Shown: positions 1-8,607, numbered from the stretch's first letter. The stretch: 64,000 nucleotides of DNA from Paractinoplanes tereljensis (GCF_016862435.1 NZ_BOMY01000061.1:62001-126000), one strand, 5' to 3'. Notes: generated by a model not told the origin, from the sequence alone. Translations and numbers: made by a program.

Positions 1-2
1 GG

Positions 3-263
3 GCGGGCCGCTTCAGCCTGACTCAGGCCCAGTGCCTGGCCATAGCCGACGCGGCCCGCCGCCCATTGAACGGCCTGCCCCCAACGCTGCCCACCCCAGG
101 CGGCGGCATGTCCATCGAGCGAGCCCCAGAGCTGCTGGCCGCCTACGGCCCAGACACCCTCTTCCTGATAGGCGGCGACCTACACCGAGGCAACAACCCG
201 CGGCGCGCCGCCGAACGCCTGGTCGCAGCGGCCGCAGCCGCGCGGCCCGTCAAGCGTCCGTAG
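3..263 (+). CDS. RuBisCO-like protein, C-terminal fragment (5' end outside window)
   Basis: The first 86 residues at the left edge are the end of a gene that starts outside the window; the frame is open from base 3 to a TAG at 261-263. The motifs PGGGMSIERAPEL and LFLIGGDLHRG match the C-terminal end of the RuBisCO large-chain barrel as seen in form IV (RuBisCO-like) proteins, where the glycine-rich stretches form a phosphate-binding site. Such proteins often act as enolases or isomerases in methionine salvage rather than carboxylases. The first third is missing from view, so the catalytic lysine cannot be checked. The nearby methionine operon fits a sulfur-metabolism role, but that link is an inference. 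Confidence 0.6.
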   Translation, partial: AGRFSLTQAQCLAIADAARRPLNGLPPTLPTPGGGMSIERAPELLAAYGPDTLFLIGGDLHRGNNPRRAAERLVAAAAAARPVKRP

Positions 264-266
264 CCG

Positions 267-302
267 GTTGCGGTCCGCGCCGAGCGGCAGTCCCGCAAGG
301 TC
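267..302 (+). repeat. Dispersed repeat family B, copy 1
   Basis: Short element with core GCCGAGCGGCAGTCCCGCAA. It recurs with few changes at 353-411, 60856-60905 and 61164-61213. It lies directly after the stop codon of the RuBisCO-like gene. Confidence 0.7.
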
Positions 303-352
303 CACGGCCGTGCCGTGCCAGGCCGTGCTCGCGCGTGGCGCGATCTTGTGGG

Positions 353-411
353 GTTGCGGTCCGCGCCGAGCGGCAATTCCGCAAGGTCTACGGTCGGCGT
401 TGGTCGCACGT
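353..411 (+). repeat. Dispersed repeat family B, copy 2
   Basis: Longer copy of the same element; after the core GAGCGGCAATTCCGCAAGGT it continues with GGTCGGCGTTGGTCGCAC, which is also present after the copies near 60.9 and 61.2 kb. Confidence 0.7.
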
Positions 412-457
412 GGCCGGGGGCCTGCGGGTGGCCGGGGGCATGCCCGGCTTGGGGTCG

Positions 458-527
458 GGCCCGCCCGCAGCGGGCGCGCGGAGGGCGAGTTGCACCTGCC
501 GGGACCGAGTGGCACGGGACTGAACCA
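458..527 (+). repeat. Dispersed repeat family A, copy 1
   Basis: About 70 bp with a short GC hairpin (CGCCCGCAGCGGGCG) followed by GGAGGGCGAGTTGCACCTG and a GGACCGAGTGGCACGGGACT block. Nearly the same sequence occurs at 21544-21634 (opposite strand) and 44763-44855 (same strand). Confidence 0.8.
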
Positions 528-615
528 GGCCGTATTTATCAGAGGCGCCGCGGCAGACGGCCCGGCGCCCCGGCACGGAGAGGGCGGGGACGCCCGGCGT
601 TGGGCTCGAAGGTTT

Positions 616-1056
616 CTAGGCCCGGATGAAGGCTGCGATTTCTGGGTTGCGGCGCAGGTCGGCGAGTTGGTCGGGGGTTGGCAGGACTGGGCGGTCTCGG
701 TCCAGGATGACCGCGCAGAGGAAGCCGAACGGCTTGTCGACTGGGGCTCGGAACTGGTGCCAGGCCCAGCTTGGGACGAACACGACGTCGTGCTGGGCCA
801 GGGGGAGGACGCGGTCGGCTACCAAGGCGCGGCCGTGGCCTCGGATCGGGATCACCACGTGGGTGTGTTCGTGGCGTTCCAGCGTGGTGTGGCCGTCGGG
901 GCCCACCTCGAAGTAGCGCAACGACGTGCCCTGGCCCTGGGTGGCGTCGGTCAGGACCTGGCGGGTCACGGCTCGGTGGGTGCCGTCCTGCTCCTTGTAG
1001 GCCAGGACCTCGCCGCCCTCCCAGACGAACGGCTCGCGCTGGGCGCGCCTGGTCAT
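616..1056 (-). CDS. Cupin-domain protein in the methionine operon
   Basis: A 146-residue single-domain cupin. The motif HEHTHVVIPIRGHG and the later VPSWAWHQF fit the two cupin metal-binding motifs, so it may bind a metal and act as a small dioxygenase, isomerase or sensor; the substrate cannot be read from sequence. The start is the ATG at 1054-1056, which overlaps the stop of the upstream CoA-binding gene (ATGA), so the two are translationally coupled. It is the last gene of the metX-metY operon. A longer reading to 1227 is rejected because the extra N-terminus is Arg/Pro-rich shadow sequence. Confidence 0.8.
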   Translation of the reverse strand: MTRRAQREPFVWEGGEVLAYKEQDGTHRAVTRQVLTDATQGQGTSLRYFEVGPDGHTTLERHEHTHVVIPIRGHGRALVADRVLPLAQHDVVFVPSWAWHQFRAPVDKPFGFLCAVILDRDRPVLPTPDQLADLRRNPEIAAFIRA

Positions 1057-1526
1057 TGCAGGCCGGAGCGGACCGAGGTGATGCGCTGGGTGTTGAAGCC
1101 CAGCCAGTGCATGCGGCCTACGTAGCGGGCGTGTTCGACCTTCAGGCAGCGGTCCACGATCACGTCCAGGCCGCCCTCCTCGGCGATTTGGGCGCCCTCG
1201 TCGTTGATCACGCCGAACTGGGTCCACAGCGTGCCGGCCTTGATCGCCACCGCGTCCCGGGCGATCTCCGGCAGTGCGGACGGTGCCCGGAACACGTTGA
1301 CCACGTCGATCGGGACCGGCACGTCGCGCAGGCTGGGATAGCTCTTCTCGCCGAGGATCTCGGTCTCCCTCGGGTTTACCGGGATCACCTGGTAGTCGTG
1401 CCGCTTCAGGTAATAGCCGACGAAGTAGCTGGCCCGCAGGTGGTTGCCGGACAGGCCGACGATCGCGATCGTCTTCGCGTTGTGCAGCACCCGCTGGATC
1501 GTCGTGACGTCCTGGTAATCCGTCAT
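1053..1526 (-). CDS. CoA-binding (YccU-type) Rossmann protein
   Basis: A 157-residue protein of the CoA-binding domain family. It has an N-terminal Rossmann motif (TIAIVGLSGNHLRASYFVG), then VIPVNPRETEILGEKSYPSL and a C-terminal DVIVDRCLKVEH, all typical of this small family. Such proteins are often found beside O-acetylhomoserine sulfhydrylase, but their role is not established. The ATG at 1524-1526 overlaps the metY stop by the ATGA arrangement, and its own stop overlaps the cupin start the same way. Confidence 0.85.
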   Translation of the reverse strand: MTDYQDVTTIQRVLHNAKTIAIVGLSGNHLRASYFVGYYLKRHDYQVIPVNPRETEILGEKSYPSLRDVPVPIDVVNVFRAPSALPEIARDAVAIKAGTLWTQFGVINDEGAQIAEEGGLDVIVDRCLKVEHARYVGRMHWLGFNTQRITSVRSGLQ

Positions 1527-2815
1527 TTGGCTGCCACCTTCTCCAGCGCCTGTCCTAGGTCCCAGATCAGATCGTCCACCGATTCGGTGCCGACCGACAG
1601 CCGGATCGTCCCGGGGCCGACCCCGGCGGCCCGCAGCTCGTCCTCGCTGAGCTGCCGGTGCGTCGTGCTGGCCGGGTGGATGATCAGGCTCTTGGCGTCG
1701 CCGATGTTGGCCAGGTGCGACCAGAGGGTGACGGCGCGGATCAGATCTTGACCCGCGTCGCGGCCGCCCTCGACGTCGAACGAGAACACCGCCCCGGCGC
1801 CGAGCGGGAGGTATTTCTCCACCAACGGGCGGTATTCGCTGTCCGGTAGCCCCGGGTAGCCGACCCTGGTGACCAGTGGGTGCTTTTCCAGGAAGGCCGC
1901 GACGCGAACCGCGTTGGAAACGTGGCGTTCCATCCGGAGCGACAGCGTCTCCAGGCCCTGCAGGAACAGGAACGCGTTCAGCGGGGCCAGCGTGCCGCCC
2001 AGGTCGCGCAGTGTCTCGGCGCGCAGCTTCATCAGGTAGCCGTACGTTCCGAAGGTCTCGTGGAACTGCAGGCCGTGATAGGCGGGGGAGGGGTCGGCGA
2101 CCACCGGGAAGCGCCCGTTGGACCAGTTGAACGTGCCGGCCTCGACCACGATGCCGCCGATGCTGGTGCCGTGCCCGCCGATGAACTTGGTCGCCGAGTG
2201 AATGACGATGTCGGCGCCCCACTCGATCGGCCGGCAGAGATAGGGCGTGGCGAACGTGTTGTCCACGATCAGCGGCAGGTCGTGCTCGTGCGCGATACCG
2301 GCGATCGTCTCGATGTCCAGCACGTTGCCGCCGGGGTTGCCGATCGTCTCGCCGAAGAACGCCTTGGTGTTCGCCTTCACCGCCTTGCGCCACAGCTCCG
2401 GGTCGTCGGGATCGACCCAGGTCAGCTCCACGTTCATCTTGCGCAACAGGTGCTTGAGCTGGTTGACCGTGCCGCCGTAGAGCGCCGACGACGCGACCAC
2501 GTGGTCGCCCGGTTCGAGCAGGGTGAACAGCGCCGCCGCCTGGGCCGCGATGCCGCTCGCGAAGGCCACCCCGCCGGAGCCGCCCTCCAGGTTGGCCACC
2601 CGCTCCTCGAAGACCGCCACGGTCGGGTTCATGATCCGGGAGTAGGTGTTGCCGTACTCCTGCAGGTTGAAGTAGGCCGCCGCCGACTCCGGATCTTCGA
2701 ACACGTAACTGGTGGTCTGGAAGATCGGCACCGCGCGGGCGCCGGTGTTCGGCTCGGGTCGCTGGCCGGCGTGCAGCTGGCGGGTCTCGAACCCGAACTC
2801 GTGTTCTTTACTCAT
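1523..2815 (-). CDS. metY: O-acetylhomoserine sulfhydrylase / aminocarboxypropyltransferase
   Basis: A 430-residue Cys/Met-metabolism PLP enzyme that converts O-acetylhomoserine and sulfide (or methanethiol) to homocysteine (or methionine) in the cytosol. The PLP-binding lysine is K210 in HSATKFIGGHG; EYGNTYSRIMNPT near residue 53 and SGIAAQAAALF near residue 87 are family signatures. The length is normal. It starts with ATG at 2813-2815 inside the last codons of metX (8-bp overlap), so metX and metY are one transcript and probably coupled in translation. Confidence 0.95.
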   Translation of the reverse strand: MSKEHEFGFETRQLHAGQRPEPNTGARAVPIFQTTSYVFEDPESAAAYFNLQEYGNTYSRIMNPTVAVFEERVANLEGGSGGVAFASGIAAQAAALFTLLEPGDHVVASSALYGGTVNQLKHLLRKMNVELTWVDPDDPELWRKAVKANTKAFFGETIGNPGGNVLDIETIAGIAHEHDLPLIVDNTFATPYLCRPIEWGADIVIHSATKFIGGHGTSIGGIVVEAGTFNWSNGRFPVVADPSPAYHGLQFHETFGTYGYLMKLRAETLRDLGGTLAPLNAFLFLQGLETLSLRMERHVSNAVRVAAFLEKHPLVTRVGYPGLPDSEYRPLVEKYLPLGAGAVFSFDVEGGRDAGQDLIRAVTLWSHLANIGDAKSLIIHPASTTHRQLSEDELRAAGVGPGTIRLSVGTESVDDLIWDLGQALEKVAAK

Positions 2816-3989
2816 GGTCGCCTTCGTTCAGGAATCGGCGGACGATCGGTGTCTGCCGCGCCTCCTCCAGGAGGAAACAGTCGTGTCCGTACGGTGCGTC
2901 GATCAGGTGATATTCGACCGGCTTGCCGGCCTCGCGCAGCGCCTCCTCGATCGCGGCCGAGGCGGCCGGTGGATAGAGCCAGTCGGAACTGAACGCGATG
3001 AGCAGCGTCCGGGCTTCGACCTCGGCGAACGCCTCGGCGAGGGACTTGTGCCCGCGGGCGGCGTCGAAATAGGTCAAAGCCCGAGACAAATACAGGTACG
3101 TGTTGGCGTCGAACCTTTTCACGAACGAGTTCGCCTGGTGCCGGAGGTAGCTCTCGACCTCGAACTCCGGCTCGCGGATCGTGTATCGGATGTCGTCGGC
3201 GAACTGCAGCCGCCGGGCGAACCGGTCCTCCAGCGCGGGCGCCGAGAGATAGGTGATGTGCCCGACCATCCGGGCGACGCCCATGCCGGCGTCCGGCGCG
3301 CTCCCGGTGCCGTAGTAGTGGCCGTCCTGCCAGGCCGGATCCCGCATGATCGACTCGCGGGCGATCGCGTTCCAGGCCACACCCTGCGGGTGCAGGCCGT
3401 GGGTGGAGGCGATCACCACGATCGAGTCGACCTGATCGGGGTACGACATCGCCCACTGCAGGGCCTGCATGCCGCCGAGCGAGCCGCCGGCCACCGCCGC
3501 GAGCCGCTCGATGCCCAGCACGTCGAGGAAGGCCCGCTCGCAGCGGACCATGTCGGCCACCGTGACGACCGGGAAGTCCGATCCGTACGGCTTGCCGGTC
3601 TCGGGGTTGATCGAAGAGGGTCCGGTCGTGCCCCGGCAACCGCCGAGCAGGTTGGTGGAGACGACGTAGTAGAGGTCGGTGTCGAACGCCTTGCCCGGCC
3701 CGATCATCCCGTCCCACCAGCCCAGCGCCTTGCCGGCGGTGCCGTCCCGGCTCTCGGCCGCGAACCCGTCGCGGGTGCCCGCCTCGCCCGGAGTGCTCGA
3801 AAGACCGGCCGCATGGGCATCGCCACTGAGCGCGTGGCAGACGAGGATGACGTTGTCTCTTGCGGGTGACAGCGTGCCGTATGTCTCGTAGGCGACGCGC
3901 ACCGAGTGCAGCTCACGCCCGCAGTCGAGGGGCAGCGGGGCGGGCAGTTCGAGGAAACGGGTGTCGACGCTGCCCACGGAACCTGCCAT
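2808..3989 (-). CDS. metX: Homoserine O-acetyltransferase
   Basis: A 393-residue alpha/beta hydrolase-fold acetyltransferase that makes O-acetylhomoserine from acetyl-CoA and homoserine, the substrate of MetY. The nucleophile is S170 in AGGSLGGMQALQW, with acid D336 (SSDWLYPP) and H369 (YGHDCF). The NLLGGCRGTTGPSS stretch is typical of MetX. It is the first gene of the operon metX-metY-CoA-binding-cupin. Upstream, TAGTTAT lies about 10 bases before the ATG, so a very short leader or leaderless transcript is possible. No SAM riboswitch fold is visible in the 90-bp upstream gap. Confidence 0.95.
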   Translation of the reverse strand: MAGSVGSVDTRFLELPAPLPLDCGRELHSVRVAYETYGTLSPARDNVILVCHALSGDAHAAGLSSTPGEAGTRDGFAAESRDGTAGKALGWWDGMIGPGKAFDTDLYYVVSTNLLGGCRGTTGPSSINPETGKPYGSDFPVVTVADMVRCERAFLDVLGIERLAAVAGGSLGGMQALQWAMSYPDQVDSIVVIASTHGLHPQGVAWNAIARESIMRDPAWQDGHYYGTGSAPDAGMGVARMVGHITYLSAPALEDRFARRLQFADDIRYTIREPEFEVESYLRHQANSFVKRFDANTYLYLSRALTYFDAARGHKSLAEAFAEVEARTLLIAFSSDWLYPPAASAAIEEALREAGKPVEYHLIDAPYGHDCFLLEEARQTPIVRRFLNEGDHE

Positions 3990-4083
3990 GCGGGGACTAT
4001 AACTAGGCAGCGTCTGGGCAGGCCAGTATGGTTGTCGAGATTCCCCATGGGTTTAATAGGAGAACGGGCGAAAGGGAAAGATC

Positions 4084-4632
4084 ATGACGACGGTGGACAA
4101 CGGAGTCAACGTGCAGGCGCTGCTTGACGCGCGCGAGGCACTCAAGGGGGCGCCGGAAGCGGCCCAGTTCACCTGGAAGGCCACGGCCAAATGGGAGAAC
4201 GGGGTGCACAGCACCGCGACCATCAAGAACTTCTTCGGCCTCGGGGCCGAGCAGTCGCACAAGCAGGAGACCGTCTTCACCGCTGACCACCCCGAGGTGT
4301 TCGCGGCCGAGGACCACGGCATCACCCCGATCGAATACCTGTTGGTCGGCCTGGCCAGCTGCCTGACCGCCGGCGTCGCCTCGGTCGCCCAGAACCGCGG
4401 CATCCAGCTGCGCTCGGTCGAGTCGACCGTCGAGGGCAACCACGACATCCGCGGCATCCTGGGCGCCGACAGCGACGTCCGCAACGGCTTCAACGACGTC
4501 AAGGTCACCTTCAACATCGACGCCGACGCCTCCAAGGAAGAGATCGAGGCCCTGGTCGCGCAGTCGCAGAAGCGCTCGGCCGTCTACGACGCGCTGACCA
4601 ACCCGACCTCCGTCACGGTCGAAGTGGCCTGA
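4084..4632 (+). CDS. OsmC family protein
   Basis: A 182-residue OsmC/Ohr-fold protein, the family of thiol-dependent peroxidases that detoxify organic hydroperoxides. The typical EYLLVGLASCLTAGVAS helix carries the one clear cysteine. The place of the second family cysteine reads RSAVYDALTNP, so a classical Cys-Cys peroxidase mechanism is doubtful; many SufE/YhfA-like OsmC relatives also lack it. The purine-rich AAAGGGAAAG just upstream supports the ATG at 4084. It is divergent from metX and immediately precedes the flavoprotein gene. Confidence 0.88.
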   Translation: MTTVDNGVNVQALLDAREALKGAPEAAQFTWKATAKWENGVHSTATIKNFFGLGAEQSHKQETVFTADHPEVFAAEDHGITPIEYLLVGLASCLTAGVASVAQNRGIQLRSVESTVEGNHDIRGILGADSDVRNGFNDVKVTFNIDADASKEEIEALVAQSQKRSAVYDALTNPTSVTVEVA

Positions 4633-4638
4633 GGAGGG
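4631..4638 (+). promoter_or_regulatory. Strong ribosome binding site deciding an ATC start
   Basis: GAGGAGGG, 7 bases before the ATC at 4646-4648 and just after the osmC stop codon. It is the only well-placed Shine-Dalgarno for the flavoprotein that keeps the FAD-binding motif. Confidence 0.6.
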
Positions 4639-4645
4639 CCGACCC

Positions 4646-5866
4646 ATCGAACGCGTCTCCACGGTCGTCATCGGCGCCGGTCATGCCGGCCTCGCGGCCA
4701 GTCACTTCCTCAGCGACCGGTCGGTCGACCACGTCGTCCTCGAACGGGGCGAGGTGGCCAACTCGTGGCGACGCGAGCGATGGGACTCCCTCCGGCTGCT
4801 CACGCCGAACTGGCTGAGCCGCCTGCCGGGCCAGGACTACGACGGCCCGGATCCCGACGGTTACATGACGACGGGCGAGGTGGTCGACTTCATCGAGCGC
4901 TTCGCCCTCGCGTCCCGGGCCCCGGTGCGCACCGGCACCGAGGTCACCTCGGTGCGCCCCGCCGACGGTGGCTATCACGTCGCGACCAGCCAGGGTGACC
5001 TGCTCTGCCGGGGGCTCGTGCTGGCCAGCGGCGCCTGCAACCTGCCGGTCGTGCCCGAGCTGAGCGCCGGGGTGCCGGCCGCGGTCACCCAGGTGACCCC
5101 GCTGGACTACCGCGGTCCGGGCGAGCTTCCGGACGGCGGCGTGCTGGTGGTGGGCGGGTCGGCTACCGGCGTCCAGCTGGCCGCCGAGCTGCGGCGGTCC
5201 GGCCGGCCGGTGACCCTGGCGCTGGGCGAGCACGTGCGGCTGCCCCGGCTCTACCGCAAGCGCGACGTGCTCTGGTGGATGGACGCCTCCGGCGTCTGGG
5301 ACCAGCGGTACGACGAGATCGACGACCTCAACCGGGCCCGCCGGCTGCCGTCGCCGCAGCTGGTCGGCACCCCCGAGCGCAGCACCCTCGACCTCAACGC
5401 GCTGACCGAGCTCGGCGTGGAACTGGTCGGCCGGCTCGCCATGGTGCGCGACGGCGTCGCCCTGTTCTCCGGCGGACTGCGCAACGTCTGCTCGCTCGCC
5501 GACCTCAAGATGCGGCGCCTGCTCGCCACTTTCGACGAGTGGGCCCGGGCCGGCGGGCGCGAGGACGAGGTCGGTCCGCCCGAGGAGTTCCCGCCGACCG
5601 TGGTGCCGGCCGCCCCGCGGCTGAGCCTCGACCTGCGCCGCGGCGAGATCGGCTCGATCGTCTGGGCCACCGGTTACCGGCCGGATTACCGCTGGCTGGA
5701 CGTGCCGGTGCTGGACGAGAAGGGCCGGCTGCGCCACGAGGGCGGTGTGGTCGACGCCCCGGGCCTGGTCGCGCTCGGCCTGCCGATGCTGCGCCGACGC
5801 CGCTCGACCTTCATCAACGGCATCGAGGACGACGCCCGAGCGGTCATCGACCACCTGGTCAGGTGA
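4646..5866 (+). CDS. FAD-dependent NAD(P)H monooxygenase (flavin-containing monooxygenase type), apparent ATC start
   Basis: A flavoprotein of about 406 residues. It has an N-terminal FAD motif (VVIGAGHAGLAASHFL), a second NAD(P)H motif (GVLVVGGSATGVQLAAEL), and the late IVWATGYRPDY signature of FMO-like and CzcO-like oxidoreductases. The first GTG in frame (4754) would remove the FAD motif, and no ATG, GTG or TTG was found upstream of it in frame as far as the stop at 4364-4366. A strong ribosome site GAGGAGGG (4631-4638) stands 7 bases before the ATC at 4646, which I take as the probable start. It follows osmC after 13 bases, so the pair may be one operon. The substrate is unknown. Confidence 0.75.
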   Translation: MERVSTVVIGAGHAGLAASHFLSDRSVDHVVLERGEVANSWRRERWDSLRLLTPNWLSRLPGQDYDGPDPDGYMTTGEVVDFIERFALASRAPVRTGTEVTSVRPADGGYHVATSQGDLLCRGLVLASGACNLPVVPELSAGVPAAVTQVTPLDYRGPGELPDGGVLVVGGSATGVQLAAELRRSGRPVTLALGEHVRLPRLYRKRDVLWWMDASGVWDQRYDEIDDLNRARRLPSPQLVGTPERSTLDLNALTELGVELVGRLAMVRDGVALFSGGLRNVCSLADLKMRRLLATFDEWARAGGREDEVGPPEEFPPTVVPAAPRLSLDLRRGEIGSIVWATGYRPDYRWLDVPVLDEKGRLRHEGGVVDAPGLVALGLPMLRRRRSTFINGIEDDARAVIDHLVR

Positions 5867-8510
5867 TCCGGCGTACGTCCTGGTGGGTCTCCAGGAGCGC
5901 CTCCAGGCGCTCGGCGGGCATCGGCTTGCCGAGCAGATCGCCCTGACCGAGCCGGCACCCGGCCGCCCGCACCGCCTCGAGGTCAGCCGGTGACCGCAGG
6001 CCGTGGGCGATCACCTCGAGGCCCAGCCGACGGCTGAGTGTCACGGTCACGTCCATGATCACGTCAGCCGGCTGGCCGAACACCTCCCGGTCGATCTTCA
6101 GCAGGTCGATCGGGAGGATTCGTAGCCGGCTCAGCGAGGTCGGCCCGGCCCCGAAGTGGTCCAGCGCGGTCCGGATGCCCTGCGCCCGCAGCCGGCCCAG
6201 GAGAACCGGGAGGTCCTCGACGGCCGGCAGGTCCACCTCGGCCACCTCGAATACCAGCGCGGCCGGCGGGATCTGATAGAGGTCCAGGGCGGTGTGCAGG
6301 CTCGCCTGGAAGGCCGGATCGGCCAGCGCGCGCGGCCGCACGTCGAGGGCCAGCCAGAGCGACTCGTGGTGCTGCCGCCAGCCGGCCAGCAGCCGGCACG
6401 ACCCGTGCAGCGCCCATTCGGCTACCGGCGGGAGCAGGCCCAGGTCCTCGGCCAGGGCGAGCAGCTCGGCGGCCGGCACCGGCCCGAGGGTGGGGTGCCG
6501 CCAGGACGGCAGCGCCTCGACGCCCACCGGCCGCCCGGTCGCCAGCTCGACGATCGGCTGGTAGCTCAGCTCCAGCTCGCCCCGCTCCACCGCGCCGGGC
6601 AGATCCTGCTCGAGGGTGGAACGACGTAGCAGGCGCACTTCCATCCGCTCGTCGTACCACTCGACCACGCCCGGCGGACCGGACCGCACCGAGCGCAGCG
6701 CCAGCACCGCCCGCCGGATCGTCTCGTCGATGCCGTCGGCCGGATTCACGTCGGCCATCCCGGCCCAGGCCGACAGGTGCGAGACCGTGCCGGCCGTCGG
6801 ATACGGCGCGGTCAACGTGTTGAGCAGCCGACTGGTGAGCAGGTGGGCGCGGACCGCACCGCAGCGGGTCAGCACCGCGAACCGGGTCTCACCCAGCCGG
6901 GCCGGCACGTCCGTGGAACCGACTCCGGAGCGCAGCCGGCGGGCCGCCTCGACCACCACCACCTCGGCCATCTCCGGCCCGTGCACGTCGCCGATCGCGG
7001 TCAGCCCGCCCAGCTCGAGGACGATCATCGCGCCCGCGTCCGGGATCAGTTCGGCCGCCCGGCCCAGGCCCTGCGGGTTGACCAGGCCGGTCTGCCCGTC
7101 GAGGTGGGTCGCCACGCGCAGCGCCTGTTCCAGGTCGCGCAGCTCACTGACGTCCCGCACGTGCACGACCAGGTTGTGACCGGGCTCGGCCGGGTCGGCG
7201 CCGGAGGTCGTCCACTCGGTCGCCCGCCACCGGCCGAAACCGTCGCGCAGCCGTACCGGCAGGCACTCCCCGCCGGCCGGCCCGTGCATCCGCGCGGTCA
7301 GGTAGGCATGCACCTCGTCGGCCTGGTCCGGATGCACCAGCACCGACACCGTCCGGCCGAGCACGTCCTGATCGGAGAGCCCGAACTGGCGGGCCGCGGC
7401 CGGCGACTGCCAGCGCACCGCCAGATCGGCATCGAGCACCATCGCCACGTCGGCGGCGCCGAACATCAGGTTGCGTAGCCGGTTGCCCTGGTCGGTCAGA
7501 TGGTCGGCGTGCCGGCGTAGGGCGAACGCCGCCACCCACTCCCGGGCCGCCACCGCCGTGATCGCACTGATGCCCAGCATGATCGACACCGGATCCAGCC
7601 GGCCGCCGTTGATCAGGTGGTAGACGGTGACCAGTGCGGCCCCGAGCATTGGCAGGGTGAGCAGGGGAACGCCGGCCGAGGGCTCGCTGCCGGCCGGCGG
7701 GATCGGGCCGGCGTCCGGGCGGACCCGGGTCGAGCCGTGCCACATCAGCCCGGCCGCCACGTTGATCGCGAGGGCGGCGGCCACCGCCGCGATCGGCGCG
7801 TTCGGGTTCATCGGGAAGTCCAGGCCGACGACCATCGCGGTCAGCCCGACCAGGGACAGTGCCGCACCGGGCGCGCACCATTGCAGCGCCGACCGGTTGC
7901 GGGTCGCGTGCACACCGGCCACCGCCACGGTCGCGATGGCCCCGGCGCCGAAGACCAGGGCGGTGATCGCCGCGCCGCGCCGCTCGCCCTCGGTGAACAG
8001 GAACAGCCAGGGCAGGTAGATCAGGCAGCCCGCGATGCCCAGGATGTCGAGCCCGAAACGAAGCCGGGCGAGCAGGTCCCGGCGCTGACGCGGGCGGAGG
8101 ATCGCCGGAAGGTGGAGGGCCGCCACGAAGAACAGGCTGACCAGCGGAATCTCCGCCGGCAGCGGAACACCCCCGCCGACCAGCACGTGCGGCGCGACGA
8201 GCGCGGCGACCGCGCTGGCCAGCCCGGCCGCCGCGGTGAGCAGGACACCACCGGCCAGGGCCAGGGCGCGGGGACGCGGGCCGGCCGACCGTCCGGTGAC
8301 GACGGCGCGAATCATCAGCCCGGCGAAGACGGCCGAGCAGGCCGTCAGGAATCCGGCGGCGGCCGGGGTGGGAAGCAGGCCGAGCAGTGCGGTCAAGGCG
8401 AACACCACGGCAGCGGCCAGCGCCGGCCGGCCCAGGTGCCCGCCGGCCGGGCGGTCGGGGGTCCCGCCTGCCATCGGCCTCATTTCAGGCGCTAACGAGT
8501 GACCCACCAT
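5859..8510 (-). CDS. Membrane PAS-GGDEF-EAL protein with degenerate catalytic motifs
   Basis: An 883-residue protein. About ten hydrophobic segments fill residues 30-330, followed by a PAS domain (about 340-450), a GGDEF-fold domain (about 460-620) and an EAL-fold domain (about 630-875). The diguanylate cyclase signature is degraded (RLGETRF in place of RxGGDEF). In the EAL domain the first EAL is kept (GVEALPSW) and KIDREV is kept, but DDFG reads DHFG and AEGVE reads AHGLR. Loss of these metal-binding and catalytic residues suggests neither c-di-GMP synthesis nor hydrolysis, and a role as c-di-GMP sensor or scaffold. It converges with the flavoprotein gene, overlapping by 8 bp. Confidence 0.9.
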   Translation of the reverse strand: MVGHSLAPEMRPMAGGTPDRPAGGHLGRPALAAAVVFALTALLGLLPTPAAAGFLTACSAVFAGLMIRAVVTGRSAGPRPRALALAGGVLLTAAAGLASAVAALVAPHVLVGGGVPLPAEIPLVSLFFVAALHLPAILRPRQRRDLLARLRFGLDILGIAGCLIYLPWLFLFTEGERRGAAITALVFGAGAIATVAVAGVHATRNRSALQWCAPGAALSLVGLTAMVVGLDFPMNPNAPIAAVAAALAINVAAGLMWHGSTRVRPDAGPIPPAGSEPSAGVPLLTLPMLGAALVTVYHLINGGRLDPVSIMLGISAITAVAAREWVAAFALRRHADHLTDQGNRLRNLMFGAADVAMVLDADLAVRWQSPAAARQFGLSDQDVLGRTVSVLVHPDQADEVHAYLTARMHGPAGGECLPVRLRDGFGRWRATEWTTSGADPAEPGHNLVVHVRDVSELRDLEQALRVATHLDGQTGLVNPQGLGRAAELIPDAGAMIVLELGGLTAIGDVHGPEMAEVVVVEAARRLRSGVGSTDVPARLGETRFAVLTRCGAVRAHLLTSRLLNTLTAPYPTAGTVSHLSAWAGMADVNPADGIDETIRRAVLALRSVRSGPPGVVEWYDERMEVRLLRRSTLEQDLPGAVERGELELSYQPIVELATGRPVGVEALPSWRHPTLGPVPAAELLALAEDLGLLPPVAEWALHGSCRLLAGWRQHHESLWLALDVRPRALADPAFQASLHTALDLYQIPPAALVFEVAEVDLPAVEDLPVLLGRLRAQGIRTALDHFGAGPTSLSRLRILPIDLLKIDREVFGQPADVIMDVTVTLSRRLGLEVIAHGLRSPADLEAVRAAGCRLGQGDLLGKPMPAERLEALLETHQDVRRIT

Positions 8511-8607
8511 TCTGGTTACGGCCGAGAGGTTCCCGTCAATGGACTATTTCTGGCCGGTTCGCGCGCCCGCCCGGCCTCACCATCGGACTCGACCCCGAGG
8601 AGGACCG

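Larger units (their letters stand above)
264..615. other. Gene-free, repeat-bearing gap
   Basis: Between the RuBisCO-like stop codon and the cupin stop codon there is no convincing gene; the open frames here are GC-rich shadows. The stretch holds two copies of a short repeat (267-302 and 353-411) and one copy of a second repeat (458-527), both found elsewhere in the window. Confidence 0.7.

Noticed and set aside
32..523. 163-codon and related frames at the left edge and the 285-codon frame 268-1125
   Set aside because: Arg/Pro-rich composition, run across repeats A and B and across the real RuBisCO-like and cupin genes.
3990..4083. Possible SAM riboswitch before metX
   Set aside because: Only 90 bp with no stem arrangement or conserved core of a SAM riboswitch; the leader seems very short.
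4754..5866. GTG 4754 as the flavoprotein start
   Set aside because: It removes the FAD-binding GAGHAG motif and has no ribosome site, whereas GAGGAGGG precedes ATC 4646.
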